Assembly (NCBI GenBank): GCA_032622095.1
Contig: CP136069.1
Coordinates: forward strand, 53,056,760 to 53,120,759
Origin: Siphonodentalium dalli
Taxonomy: Eukaryota; Mollusca; Scaphopoda; Gadilida; Siphonodentaliidae
Direction: 5' to 3'
DNA length: 64,000 nt
Numbering within the stretch: position 1 is the stretch's first letter; each line of letters begins with the position of its first letter. This document shows, in pieces, positions 1 through 9,800 of this stretch. A program made the position numbers and the translations under genes. The notes beneath the pieces were generated by a model. That model was not told the origin of the DNA. It saw only the letters and a program-made list of their open reading frames with translations, and made no database searches.

Positions 1-150
1 TAATCATGTCCCAGTACATATCTACCAGATATATCATTGTGGTTGACCTGCATGACCAAAATATATGGTATAACTCATTATTATAATGAGAGTTACATAT
101 TTTACATATTATATAGTTCGATATCATGATGATTCACGCTGATGCTCACA
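1..150. repeat. Left flank of the invaded dispersed repeat
   Basis: Only the last 36 bases or so (about 115-150) match the repeat copy that begins near 7195; the rest is AT-rich and unrecognised. The final six bases (145-150, ctcaca) are the left copy of the target duplication of the element that starts at 151. I see no gene in this stretch. Confidence 0.6.
145..150 (+). repeat. Target site duplication, left copy (ctcaca)
   Basis: Six bases identical to 6529-6534 on the far side of the element. The paralogous empty site at 7221-7226 has the six bases once, which supports a duplication made on insertion. Confidence 0.85.
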
Positions 151-1618
151 AGTAGTACATGGGGCTCCTTGACCCCAATCGTAAAATTGGGCATACGTGT
201 ATTTTGAGTATGTTAGTACTATAGTACTATATATTTGAGAATCGTTGATAAAAATGGGCGTAAGTATATTTTCGATATTTGAGCGTCACATGTGTTTATA
301 TTTTTGGTGAAGTTGCTTTGTAATCTCGGCCGACTATTGCGTGTCTGCAAATAACATTAACCAATTCATAGAGCAGGTCGCCAGAGCGTCATGTGTGTAT
401 ATTGTTGACTAACAAGTCATCGTGTGAAGTTGCTTTGTAATCTCGGCCGACACATCAACTAAATAATCTCAGCTTAAGACGGCTAAATTATGTGTTTAAA
501 GGTTCAGACAGGCATACATCTTACTGAAAATATTCACGGCCGACTATTAAATGTCTGACACATCAACTAAATAATCTCAGCTGCTTATCGCGTTAATGCT
601 AATACGTCACATAATCTTATCACACGTACATATTAGCAGTTTATCGAACTATGCATACATACGATCAAATAATATGTACCAGTGGGTATACATGCAATAC
701 TTGAAGTTACTTTGATGTTATTGTTATTTTGAACAAACTGAAAACATGATGATGCAAGAAATTTTCAATTTGTTATGCTTATCGCTGTACCAATTGATTG
801 TTTGTAATCAACGACAAAATGACCAACACGCCGAGAATGATTCATACAATGCTGATGATAAACACTGGAATGTATGCATTCATACTGATTGTGACAATGG
901 CCAAGATTACAGCGACTCGGACCAGTCCATCAGACGCCATCCCGTCTATTCCATCATATAATTGTCTCCACAATGTTTTACCTGAAATAATTTGACGCCA
1001 TTGCTCTTACATAAATAATAAAGAGCGTTTATTCTTTACTTCTCTATCACGATGAAGTTATTGAGCATCGTGTATCGCTATTTCACCAGAGGTCACACGT
1101 TAGACCGTGTACACGTATATGCATATGTAACATCAGACTAAACAAAGCTGATATGTTTCGATTATTCGCGATTGTGACTGTAAATAGGTCTATCGAGTAT
1201 ATGGCATATAGCGCCACTTACCCGCACCTATTCATGCGCGTACACAATGTGTACGTGTCGGAGCACAAGACATCCAAATAATGAGTATTAGCTCGTAGTA
1301 AAGCCACGCTCTTTATTCATCTTTCAGCATAAATGGCATCCGTGTATTATCGAGAATTATTGGAAAACATAGTAATGCGATAGCGAACATCAAACGAGTC
1401 TGCGCACGCATCTCTGTCAAAAGATACAATAGCAGTCATTGGTCAATTTATCCACGGTGTCAGCTCAGTACACAATCGGCACGAAGCCGGAGGTCAACTC
1501 AGTACACAATCGATTTCATCATGTCACCAGGTTACACATATCTATATAATAGAGTGTTCATATTGAAATCACTCATAATTGCATTGACATTTGGATATGT
1601 AGGTTGTATTGTAGCCAA
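151..1618 (+). repeat. Left inverted terminal repeat
   Basis: Reverse complement of 5061-6528 with scattered substitutions and small balanced indels, so both arms measure 1468 bp. It holds iterated subterminal motifs (variants of gcccatttttatcaacga), duplicated cggccgactatt-type stretches, two AATAAAGAGCG motifs and a 71-codon ORF. The inner boundary falls at gtagccaa (1611-1618), where the right arm jumps straight into the glutamine-repeat coding sequence. Confidence 0.88.
746..961 (+). CDS. Small ORF in left terminal repeat, function unknown
   Basis: A 71-codon frame beginning with three methionines and rich in Asp, Asn and Tyr in its second half (runs such as DCDNGQDYSDSDQS). I do not recognise it. 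The same frame stays open in the other terminal repeat (5718-5933, minus) with only a few residue changes, while an overlapping frame does not. That is weak evidence for coding, since inverted repeats can be homogenised. The alternative frame at 798-995 contains a hydrophobic stretch that could form a membrane segment, but it has an in-frame stop in the right arm. Confidence 0.3.
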   Translation: MMMQEIFNLLCLSLYQLIVCNQRQNDQHAENDSYNADDKHWNVCIHTDCDNGQDYSDSDQSIRRHPVYSII

Positions 1619-1718
1619 TGTGATAAATTTGTATCCAGTACAAAGAACACGAAGAGACGTTGTGAACGACAGCCTGAACTAGTTAACTAGTCCAACCACG
1701 TTTCCCTTGTTTCTGTTC

Positions 1719-1728
1719 TATATAAATA
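1719..1728 (+). promoter_or_regulatory. TATA box for the ATPase gene
   Basis: TATATAAATA lies about 45 bases upstream of the start codon at 1773. It sits in the 1619-1857 segment that the inverted partial copy lacks, so only the intact gene has this promoter. Confidence 0.55.
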
Positions 1729-1772
1729 TAGGTGCATAGAAGAATGCTTGATTTCACTGATTATATAGGAAA

Positions 1773-2864
1773 ATGAAGTATCAATGTGAAGAGTGCTTAA
1801 GTGTCTATGCTTGGCAAGATAGTTTGAAGCGTCATATCAAAGTTAAACACACACATTCAGAACAACAACAACAACAACAGTATCATCAACCACAACAACA
1901 ACAACAACAGCAACAACAACAACACCAACAACACCAACAACAACAGCACCAACAACAACAGCAGCATCATCAGCCGCCACAACAACAACAACAACAGCAG
2001 TATCATCAGCCACAACAACAACAACAACAACAACAGCAGTACCATCAGCCACAACAACAACACCAACAACAACAGCATCATCAGCCGACACAACAACAAC
2101 AACAGCCACAACAACAACAGCAACCAAGCGACATAACATCATGCTTTGATGATCCAATGGCCAAAATCCAGGAAGATTTTATTTTCAAGCATCCATTCAC
2201 GGCATGTGTAAGTGGACCGACATCTAGTGGGAAGACGTACTTCGTGAAAACCTTGCTACAAAAGTCTGCCTCAAAAATATCACCCGCACCTGACAGAATA
2301 ATATGGTTTTATATATATTGGCAGCCCCTATATGACGAAATAAAGTATACCGTCACACCTCATGTCAACTTTATACGAGGAATACCAGCAAACTTGGATT
2401 CTCTTATCAACCCCCGGTATAAAAATCTAGTTATACTCGATGACTTGATGCAAACTTCATCAAAAGACCAGAGAGTTAATGATTTGCATTCCGAAGGAAG
2501 TCACCATTTGAACTTATCTTTGATAAGTTTGAACCAGAATTTCTACTACAACAAAGATCCAACGCAACGACGAAATTGTCAATATTTGGTATTGTTCAAT
2601 AACCCAATCGACAAGGGATTAATTTCAACATTATCAAGACAGATGTATCCTGAATGTCCTCAGCATATGGTTCGAGAGTTTTCGGAAGCGACGAGTGATG
2701 CGTACGGTTACCTACTGGTGGATTTAAAAGCCGCAACACCGGACACATTACGTCTGCGACAGAATGTACTAAAAGAGGACACGAACCAACATATGGGTGA
2801 ATGGAATGGCATGAAATATAATCTCCAAAAATACAGAGAACACCAGATGAACAGAATGGGATGA
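1773..2864 (+). CDS. C2H2 zinc finger/poly-Q/P-loop packaging-ATPase-like protein
   Basis: The 363-residue protein starts with a C2H2 finger (C5, C8, H21, H26, spacing 2-12-4). A Gln/His/Pro tract of about 80 residues follows, then an acidic linker and a P-loop ATPase domain. Walker A is GPTSSGKT at residues 148-155. A Walker B-like hydrophobic strand ending in two aspartates lies at 219-224, and a strand ending in an Asn-Gln pair near 253-257 fits the polar sensor of FtsK/HerA-type ATPases. In that family such enzymes pump DNA into capsids (Polinton, poxvirus A32 and adenovirus-like systems). The finger and poly-Q tract could tether it to DNA or partners; that is inference. The start is the first ATG after a TATA box, and the finger begins at residue 5. 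The gene is intact, and a second ORF follows 104 bases downstream on the same strand. An unrelated KAP/STAND-type P-loop protein is possible but less likely. Confidence 0.8.
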   Translation: MKYQCEECLSVYAWQDSLKRHIKVKHTHSEQQQQQQYHQPQQQQQQQQQQHQQHQQQQHQQQQQHHQPPQQQQQQQYHQPQQQQQQQQQYHQPQQQHQQQQHHQPTQQQQQPQQQQQPSDITSCFDDPMAKIQEDFIFKHPFTACVSGPTSSGKTYFVKTLLQKSASKISPAPDRIIWFYIYWQPLYDEIKYTVTPHVNFIRGIPANLDSLINPRYKNLVILDDLMQTSSKDQRVNDLHSEGSHHLNLSLISLNQNFYYNKDPTQRRNCQYLVLFNNPIDKGLISTLSRQMYPECPQHMVREFSEATSDAYGYLLVDLKAATPDTLRLRQNVLKEDTNQHMGEWNGMKYNLQKYREHQMNRMG

Positions 2865-2967
2865 AAAAACATACAAAAGACACTGAGACCCAGGGTCAAC
2901 AGAATGCGATGAAATACGATGACAGAGAACTCCCTGGTCAACAGAAGGGATAGCATATAATTATATT

Positions 2968-3618
2968 GTGCCCCAGGGTCAACATAATGACTATACTAAG
3001 GACATAAGGCCACCTGGTGAGCTCGATGAAATTAATAAGAAGAACCGTCAAAACATAGACATTCGAGAAGACATGTCGTACCCTTGTAATGACTGCGGGC
3101 TTTTGTTCGAAGATCATTATGATGTTCAGAGACACGTAAAAAACTGGTGTCAAGAAAATAAGTTAAAACGAAAATTAACTGAGGACACGGATGATAGTCA
3201 GAATAAGAAAATTAAATTGAATGAAGATGAATACTTCAAAAGTTTGTGTGATGAGAGTAGAGATAAAACACATGAGGAATGGAGTGATATAGTGGACACG
3301 TATAAGGAAAATGGCTCGACAGAAACAGAAGCAAGAGTACAAGCTGACAAGGACCTTAAAAGTAAAGATATGAAGCAATTTATGAATGGTTATGCTATGA
3401 CAATATTTGCGTATCTGCAGCTGCGCAATGGGACTCTGCACAACAGAGTCATGGATAAAGTCGACAAATATTTGAATAATGGTTATGAAGAATGTGATGC
3501 AGTGAAAATGTCAATATTAAAGTACAAACCGATGCTAGAAAAATTCATGGACGAAACAAATGACACTTCTGACGAAAGTGATGACAATTCGGACGAAAGT
3601 GACCAAACACGGATATAA
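2968..3618 (+). CDS. Zinc-finger protein of the Polinton-like element
   Basis: A 216-residue hydrophilic protein with one Cys2-His-Cys finger (C40, C43, H56, C61) followed at once by a basic Lys/Arg patch that looks like a nuclear signal. The central part is charged and helical. The C-terminus is acidic with Asp-Glu-Ser repeats. The reading frame opens inside one of three short cccagggtcaaca repeats; Met36, just before the finger, is an alternative start. It lies 104 bases after the ATPase gene on the same strand, and a polyadenylation signal follows the stop. I do not recognise the family. Pairing with an ATPase that also starts with a finger suggests a linked nucleic-acid role, but that is inference. 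Confidence 0.65.
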   Translation: MPQGQHNDYTKDIRPPGELDEINKKNRQNIDIREDMSYPCNDCGLLFEDHYDVQRHVKNWCQENKLKRKLTEDTDDSQNKKIKLNEDEYFKSLCDESRDKTHEEWSDIVDTYKENGSTETEARVQADKDLKSKDMKQFMNGYAMTIFAYLQLRNGTLHNRVMDKVDKYLNNGYEECDAVKMSILKYKPMLEKFMDETNDTSDESDDNSDESDQTRI

Positions 3619-3657
3619 TAATGAATGGGCTGTAGATTCAGACAACGATTAAATTTC

Positions 3658-3663
3658 AATAAA
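3658..3663 (+). terminator. Polyadenylation signal AATAAA
   Basis: A canonical hexamer 40 bases after the stop of the second ORF. It is the first such signal after either gene, so the two ORFs might share a transcript end. Confidence 0.5.
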
Positions 3664-4474
3664 CTTCATCAACATGATATTCTCGTTTTCGTTATATATC
3701 TATAAGCGGGGAGAGAGTGAGTGGATTATTGGGAATTGTAGAGTGGGAAACGATACGTAATGATAAAAGGTGCATTAAGAGCCCGAAAATTTGAACTATA
3801 AATATTGTTCTGTGTCATTTTAACTTTCACCCACTGAGCGTGTATTGTTAACATTCATTCATAATGAGTGTCTTGTGTCCCTTTAGAGTGTATTGTGTTC
3901 CTTTAATATTCACACACCAATATTGCATCACGTACCTTGCCTCGTGTTTCTTTAACATTCAACACCTTGAGTGTATTGCCCCTTCTAATGATGTCATAGC
4001 ATGGGTACATGCAAGACAGTATAACACTATGACTATGTCTGTATCTGTTGTTGGGAAGATGTGAAAATATAAATTTCAGTTCATTCGTGTAGTAATTTCG
4101 TATGAATGAAACACTCTTCATTCGTGTATTACCAACAGGAAGTTGCACTATTTTTGAAAGCAATCACGATGTGTAAAATGTTCATTAAATTACAATAAAC
4201 CAATGGCTAAGGTGTAACAGGTTTATGGTCAAATAACCCAGAGTTACTTAATTAACAATGAAGTAGACTCCACTGCAGATGCGATATGTATTGTTTATCC
4301 AGAGCTTAAGTGTGTAAACATCACATTTTGCTCGTCACGCTATATAGCCAAACATCTTACGACAGTAATGCCCTAATTAATCGACTCCTTAACCACAGCA
4401 GAATTATGGGTAATTTTTCAGGATTTAGTCGGAAATATGGCTTGTTGCCATTCATCGTAAAGAGACGACTCTTT
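3664..4474. other. Spacer between the inverted halves of the element
   Basis: No gene seen. The part at about 3830-3990 contains a degenerate tandem motif around gagtgtattgtgttccttta repeated three or four times. The 66- and 86-codon frames here fall in this low-complexity stretch and look like chance. Confidence 0.5.
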
Positions 4475-5075
4475 ACAATTTCGTCGTTGCGTTGGATCTT
4501 TGTTGTAGTAGAAATTCTGGTTCAAACTTATCAAAGATAAGTTCAAATGGTGACTTCCTTCGGAATGCAAATCATTAACTCTCTGGTCTTTTGATGAAGT
4601 TTGCATCAAGTCATCGAGTATAACTAGATTTTTATACCGGGGGTTGATAAGAGAATCCAAGTTTTCTGGTATTCCTCGTATAAAGTTGACATGAGGTGTG
4701 ACGGTATACTTTATTTCGTCATATAGGGGCTGCCAATATTTATAAAACCATATTATTCTGTCAGGTGCGGGTGATATTTTTGAGGCAGACTTTTGTAGCA
4801 AGGTTTTCACGAAGTACGTCTTCCCACTAGATGTCGGTCCACTTACACATGCCGTGAATGGATGCTTGAAAATCTTCCTGGATTTTGGCCATTGGATCAT
4901 CAAAGCATGATGTTATGTCGCTTGGTTGCTGTTGTTGTTGTGGCTGTTGTTGTTGTTGTGGCGGCTGATGATGCTGCTGTTGTTGTTGTTGGTGTTGTTG
5001 TTGTGGCTGATGATACTGCTGTTGTTGTTGTTGTGGCTGATGATACTGCTGTTGTTGTTGTTGGCTACAATACAA
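4418..5075 (-). pseudogene. Inverted, truncated, frameshifted copy of the ATPase gene
   Basis: The reverse complement of 4475-5060 matches the ATPase gene from the poly-Q tract (about 1858) to just after the sensor strand (2580). The copy lacks the promoter, start codon and zinc finger. A 5-base deletion between the poly-Q linker and the ATPase domain breaks the frame, so it reads as two ORFs (4827-5075 and 4418-4903). The glutamine tract is also shorter. Walker A and B remain, but the copy stops before the C-terminal third and runs into unrelated codons. It forms a stem of about 0.6 kb with the intact gene, next to the 1.47-kb terminal-repeat stem. Confidence 0.85.
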
Positions 5076-6528
5076 TCTACCTATCCAAATGTCAATGCAA
5101 TTATGAGTGATTTCAATATGAACACTCTATTATATAGATATGTGTAACCTGGTGACATGATGAAATCGATTGTGTACTGAGTTGACCTCCGGCTTCGTGC
5201 CGATTGTGTACTGAGCTGACACCATGGATAAATTGACCAATGACTGCTATTGTATTTTTTGACAGATATGCGTGCGCAGACTCGTTTGATGTTCGCTATC
5301 GCATTACTATGTTTTCCAATAATTCTCGATAATACACGGATGCCATTTATGCTGAAAGATGAATAAAGAGCGTTGCTTTACTACGAGCTAATACTCATTA
5401 TTTGGATGTCTTGTGCTCCGACACGTACACATTGTGTACGCGCATGAATAGGTGCGGGTAAGTGGCGCTATATGCCATATACTCGATAGACCTATTTACA
5501 GTCACAATCGCGAATAATCGAAACATATCAGCTTTGTTTAGTCTGATGTTTCATATGTATATACGTGTACACGGTCTAACGTGTGACCTCTGGTGAAATA
5601 GCGATACACGATGCTCAATAACTTCATCGTGATAGAGAAGTAAAGAATAAACGCTCTTTATTATTTATGTAAGAGCAATGGCATCAAATTATTTCAAGTA
5701 AAACATTGTGGAGACAATTATATGATGGAATAGACGGGATGGCGTCTGATGGACTGGTCCGAGTCGCTGTAATCTAGGCCATTGTCACAATCAGTATGAA
5801 TGCATACATTCCAGTGTTTATCATCAGCATTGTATGAATCATTCTCGGCGTGTTGGTCATTTTGTCGTTGATTACAAACAATCAATTGGTACAGCGATAA
5901 GCAAAAAAAATTGAAAATTTCTTGCATCATCATGTTTTCAGTTTGTTCAAAATAACAATAACATCAAAGTAACTTCAAGTATTGCATGTATACCCACTTG
6001 TACATATTATTTGAGCGTATGTATGCATAGTTCGATAAACTGCTAATATGTACGTGTGATAAGATTATGTGACGTATTAGCATTAACGCGATAAGCAGCT
6101 GAGATTATTTAGTTGATGTGTCAGACATTTAATAGTCGGCCGTGAATATTTTCAGTAAGATGTATGCCTGTCTGAACCTTTAAACACATAATTTAGCCGT
6201 CTTAAGCTGAGATTATTTAGTTGATGTGTCGGCCGAGATTACAAAGCAACTTCACACGATGACTTGTTAGTCAACAATATACACACATGACGCTCTGGCG
6301 ACCTGCTCTATGAATTGGTTAAGGTTATTTGCAGACACGCAACAGTCGGCCGAGATCACAAAGCAACTTCACCAAAAATATAAACACATGTGACGCTCAA
6401 ATATCGAAAATATACTTACGCCCATTTTTATTAACGATTCTCAAATATATAGTACTATAGTACCAACATACTCAAAATACACGTATGCTCAATTTTACGA
6501 TTGGGGTCAATGAGCCCCATGTACTACT
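5061..6528 (-). repeat. Right inverted terminal repeat
   Basis: Mirror of 151-1618. At its inner end (5061) it is fused directly to the CAG/CAA repeat of the inverted ATPase copy. This skips the counterpart of 1619 to about 1857, which holds the TATA box, start codon and zinc finger of the intact gene. The right arm is therefore a rearranged partner rather than a full copy of the left half. Confidence 0.88.
5718..5933 (-). CDS. Small ORF in right terminal repeat, mirror of the left one
   Basis: A 71-codon partner of the ORF at 746-961. Visible differences are few (an LL to FF change near residue 9, a Q to L change near residue 53). One substitution that is a missense change here makes a stop in the overlapping hydrophobic frame. 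No family is recognised, and the ORF may be non-coding repeat. Confidence 0.3.
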   Translation of the reverse strand: MMMQEIFNFFCLSLYQLIVCNQRQNDQHAENDSYNADDKHWNVCIHTDCDNGLDYSDSDQSIRRHPVYSII

Positions 6529-6534
6529 CTCACA
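6529..6534 (+). repeat. Target site duplication, right copy (ctcaca)
   Basis: Directly follows the terminal atgtactact of the right inverted repeat. After it the sequence continues as in the second repeat copy (tactgatcgagaaacga), so the junction can be read to the base. Confidence 0.85.
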
Positions 6535-6946
6535 TACTGATCGAGAAACGATAGCACATCTAGATGTGATATTGACGATACTATGTTCTCGCTGACCGGA
6601 AGTCCCGTGGCGTTTGATGCCTCGTATAATACCTAGTTATGTTCGCATTGGTCACGTTGCTGTCCTGTTCCGGGGATAATGATACGATGTTCATAAATAC
6701 GGGAAGTAATTTTATACTGATGCCACGGTAATGCTAATTGGATTCACGAAAGTTATAACTATCCGGAGATAGCAAGCAATTTATAAGGGACACGATTCCC
6801 AGCGTCATATCGATGAGTTCTCTCAGGAATTGTATACGTTCACCGTGCGTGATATGTGCACACGACATACCGGTACGTATTGGTTATGACCCGCTTTAGT
6901 ATCTGTACAAGACAAGAAATACAGACCAAGGCGCTTAGCAATAATG
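6535..6946 (+). repeat. Right part of the invaded dispersed repeat
   Basis: Closely matches 7227-7638, including the stretch gggaagtaattttatactga and the ending around cagaccaaggc. Together with 115-150 it reconstitutes the repeat unit into which the Polinton-like element inserted. No coding potential seen. Confidence 0.8.
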
Positions 6947-7185
6947 TTGATTTTTTGTTTGTGACAAGCTATGTCAATTATAAATAAAAGAAATGAAAAA
7001 GATGTGCTGGTTGTTATTGTTATTTTAACGGAATTTTGAGTTGGTCATTCGCAAAACCAATATATTTTATATTCTATAATTACAATAATGGGTATATAAT
7101 ATATGATCTTGAGCGCGTTACCATTTCTGACATTGGTTTTCTTGTCATATATGCTATATATTCGGCGCAAGCCATCTCGTCAGCA

Positions 7186-7638
7186 GAACCCATGGTTCGA
7201 TATCATGATTCACGCTGATGCTCACATACTGATCGAGAAACGATAACACATCGAGGTGTGATATTGACGATACTCTGTTCTCGCTGACCCTAAGTCCCGC
7301 GGCGTTTGATGCCTCGTATAATACCTAGTTATTTTCGCATTGGTCACTTTGCTGCCCTGTTCCGGGGATAATCGTACGAGGTTCATAAATACGGGAAGTA
7401 ATTTTATACTGATGCCACGGTAATGCTAATTGGATTCACGAAAGTTATAACTATCCGAACACAGCCAGCAATTTATAAGGGACACGATTCCCAGCGTCAT
7501 ATCGATGATTTATCTCAGGAATTGTATTCGTTCACAGTGCGTGATATGTGCACACGACGTACCGGTACGTATAGGCTATAACTCGCTTTAGTATCTGTAC
7601 AAGACCAGAAATACAGACCAAGGCTCGTAGCAACAATT
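7186..7638 (+). repeat. Intact second copy of the invaded repeat (empty site)
   Basis: Reads without interruption through gctgatgctcacatactgat, where the other copy carries the 6.4-kb element. It serves as the related empty site. The repeat family itself is not recognised and has no ORF. Confidence 0.8.
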
Positions 7639-9150
7639 ATAGACTAAGAACCGATGTGACCCATGCATCCCACGACCACTACTGATGGTATAATCCGTGT
7701 TTAACCCGAGTGACAGACGCGACCATTATCATGCTGTATTGTTAGAATCTCGCACTTTCCGCTCCTTTGTCATGTTCAGCTTACTCTCCAATTAATGCCA
7801 ATTTATTGGTGAATTTTATCTCGTCTATATGTTGGTCACAGCGAAAATTATATTCATACAATGAATGTTGTTCATCGATTGGAGCTATTTGATTGGCCGA
7901 TGGATGTGAACCGGTCTAAGTGAACTTATTGAATGTTTTTAGACAATTCGAAAAGATTAAGCCAACAGCACATGCATCGACTGACTAAAACAAACATGTT
8001 AGTTGCATGGAATGCATTTGTGAACGGTATGACATATGGCGGTACAAGCATACATCTACTTAGTATACCTGCTTCGGTTCCAGGACAACTGCTTGATTTA
8101 TATACATGTAGCTTTTGTATGTTTGCATACCCATTCGATACTGGTCACATGACCTCCTCTCCGTGTGGGCCCGGGGTACGGTATAGGCCTACCGCCCCAC
8201 TGCGATGGGTAAGAATCCTCTAATATAGCACCCTGTGCGCCGTGGTGTGCATCCCGTGAGGTGTGGTGTGGGAGTTCTGGAGGTATACTAGGGCGGCCGT
8301 ATCACGAGAGCTATCGACATGCAGATGCGACTAGTAGATGTAGATGGAAGCGGAGCTCCCGAGATGTTCGAAAAGATCGAGTGATCTTCTCCTTCATCCC
8401 GCGGTTTGTTGTTTGAAGGTATTGTACATAGAAAAAAGCGTCATGTCTGGACACGGCAGATGCGACTTAGCTCATTGTGCACTTTTGTCCTACATCTCTT
8501 CAAGACGCATGATTGAGTTGTTCCGGCTGTATATCCACACCCATCCACAGTGTTTCAGATTCAATTTGTGTCACCTGTTGTATTGTTCGTCTGATGTTTG
8601 AAATACTGTTTTACATATGAAGTTTCTGTTCTTCCGTGTCTCTTTGGTGTTCGTCCGGCTGATTGTCGAGTGTCGAATCCAGTATTGGTCACGCCTGTCT
8701 CACTATTTGGAGGTACCGGTGGCTGCTACATGCAGTGGCTAAACGGGTCTCCGATTCAACTATGTATATACCAGTCTTTGGTCCGATCTGAATTCGAAGT
8801 GTATTCCACGGCGGCTGCTGGGCTGTTCACAGAAAGTTAAATCTGGTGCTTGGTTGCAGTCAACAGGTATTGCACAAACATCAGTCACGGTTGCTCCTCA
8901 CAAAACATTGAATAGTAGCAGTGCAGTTTTCTTGTGAGTCGGAGATATTGGCTGAGTTGGAACCACAGGGCGTAACTGATGTTCGCAGAATTTCTAAGAC
9001 ATTTCCATTTCATAGTTATATTTACACTTTCAAAAAGTGGAAACATTCCTCTTGGGTGCTTTTATTTGTACATAGCTCATTGCTTTAATCTAATCCATGC
9101 ACTTTCGATTTATCTACACAGTTGCTTCGCTCCGGTCTTTTTTATACTAG
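7639..9150. other. No recognisable feature
   Basis: Unique-looking sequence, GC-richer near 8150-8330. Frames of 96, 85 and 80 codons occur here, but none has a recognisable domain, compositional bias or a strong start context. I would not call a gene. Confidence 0.5.
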
Positions 9151-9225
9151 ATTATGCTCTTAGTCGTGATATGGCCTAGCGGCTAAAACGACATTAAATC
9201 CTCAATCAATCAATCAATCACTTGA
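9150..9225 (+). repeat. SINE-like 3' tail with (AATC)n
   Basis: The phrase tggcctagcggctaaaacga followed by cattaaatcctc and four AATC units resembles the 3' ends of short retroposons in invertebrates. No B box is visible upstream, so only the tail may be present. Confidence 0.35.
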
Positions 9226-9409
9226 TCTCCATCGTAAATCGCCTCACAAATAAATACAGACCTAGAAAATATGCACACAGCTAATGAAACGGTCGAGGCA
9301 CAAGAAACGGGCCACTTCTTGTAGTGTTCCTTCAATTCATAGAATTGATTCAGCCTGTCTCACTGCGTGTACACAGATAATACACACACTGTAAGTATAT
9401 AGACGGGAT

Positions 9410-9800
9410 TAACAGGGCGACGTCGTAACCCTTCCATGAATGGAGCTTCCTGAAATTTTGCGAAAACCCTGTGCCAATGCACTCTCTTATATATGCGAGT
9501 TTCCCATAGGGAGCCTCGCATATAAAAGAGCTTAAATTGGCCTAACAGTATTTACCTGGACATTGTAAGCCAGTGCATTATCTTATATGCGAGGCTAAAT
9601 GTGGGAGAATATAATATATAAGAAAATGCACTGCGCGTGATCTTTAATGCTGCTCCAGTGCAGCGCCCGTCCTAGCATATATATAGCATATATAAGAGGA
9701 TATGTAATGCTGCACCAACGCGGCTCCTAACATATATCAGATAATCCACTGGCACGTGATATGTAATGCTGCACCAGCGCAGCTTCCGCCATGAAAGGAT
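9410..9800. repeat. Degraded hairpin MITE
   Basis: Contains decayed copies of the gccaatgcattctcttatat/gcgag hairpin arms that are near perfect elsewhere in the window (9475-9540 and 9570-9640). Further copies of an atgctgcaccagcgcagctt motif follow. The outer ends (near 9408 and 9798) show similar ccttycatg-type sequence next to ttaa, compatible with an old piggyBac-like MITE. Confidence 0.4.

Larger units (their letters stand above)
151..6528. mobile_element. Miniature Polinton-like element with long inverted terminal repeats
   Basis: The element starts agtagtacat and ends atgtactact, with inverted terminal repeats of 1468 bp on each side (151-1618 and 5061-6528). It is flanked by the direct repeat ctcaca (145-150 and 6529-6534). 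The unoccupied sequence, with ctcaca only once, is present at 7221-7226 in a second copy of the invaded repeat. The interior carries a zinc finger/P-loop ATPase gene, a second zinc-finger gene, and an inverted partial ATPase copy. A 6-bp duplication, AG start and FtsK/HerA-type ATPase are known Polinton/Maverick traits, but the length (6378 bp) is well below the usual 15-20 kb. I see no DNA polymerase B, retroviral-type integrase, protease or capsid gene. The class assignment is inference; the boundaries are directly visible. Confidence 0.8.

Noticed and set aside
1843-2157. Poly-valine and poly-leucine ORFs opposite the glutamine repeat (also at 4862-5147)
   Set aside because: They are antisense translations of the CAA/CAG tract and have no independent support.
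151-6528. Bacterial or phage contamination because of an FtsK/HerA-like ATPase
   Set aside because: A TATA box, AATAAA, C2H2 fingers, poly-Q tract and an empty site in flanking host repeats show an integrated eukaryotic element.
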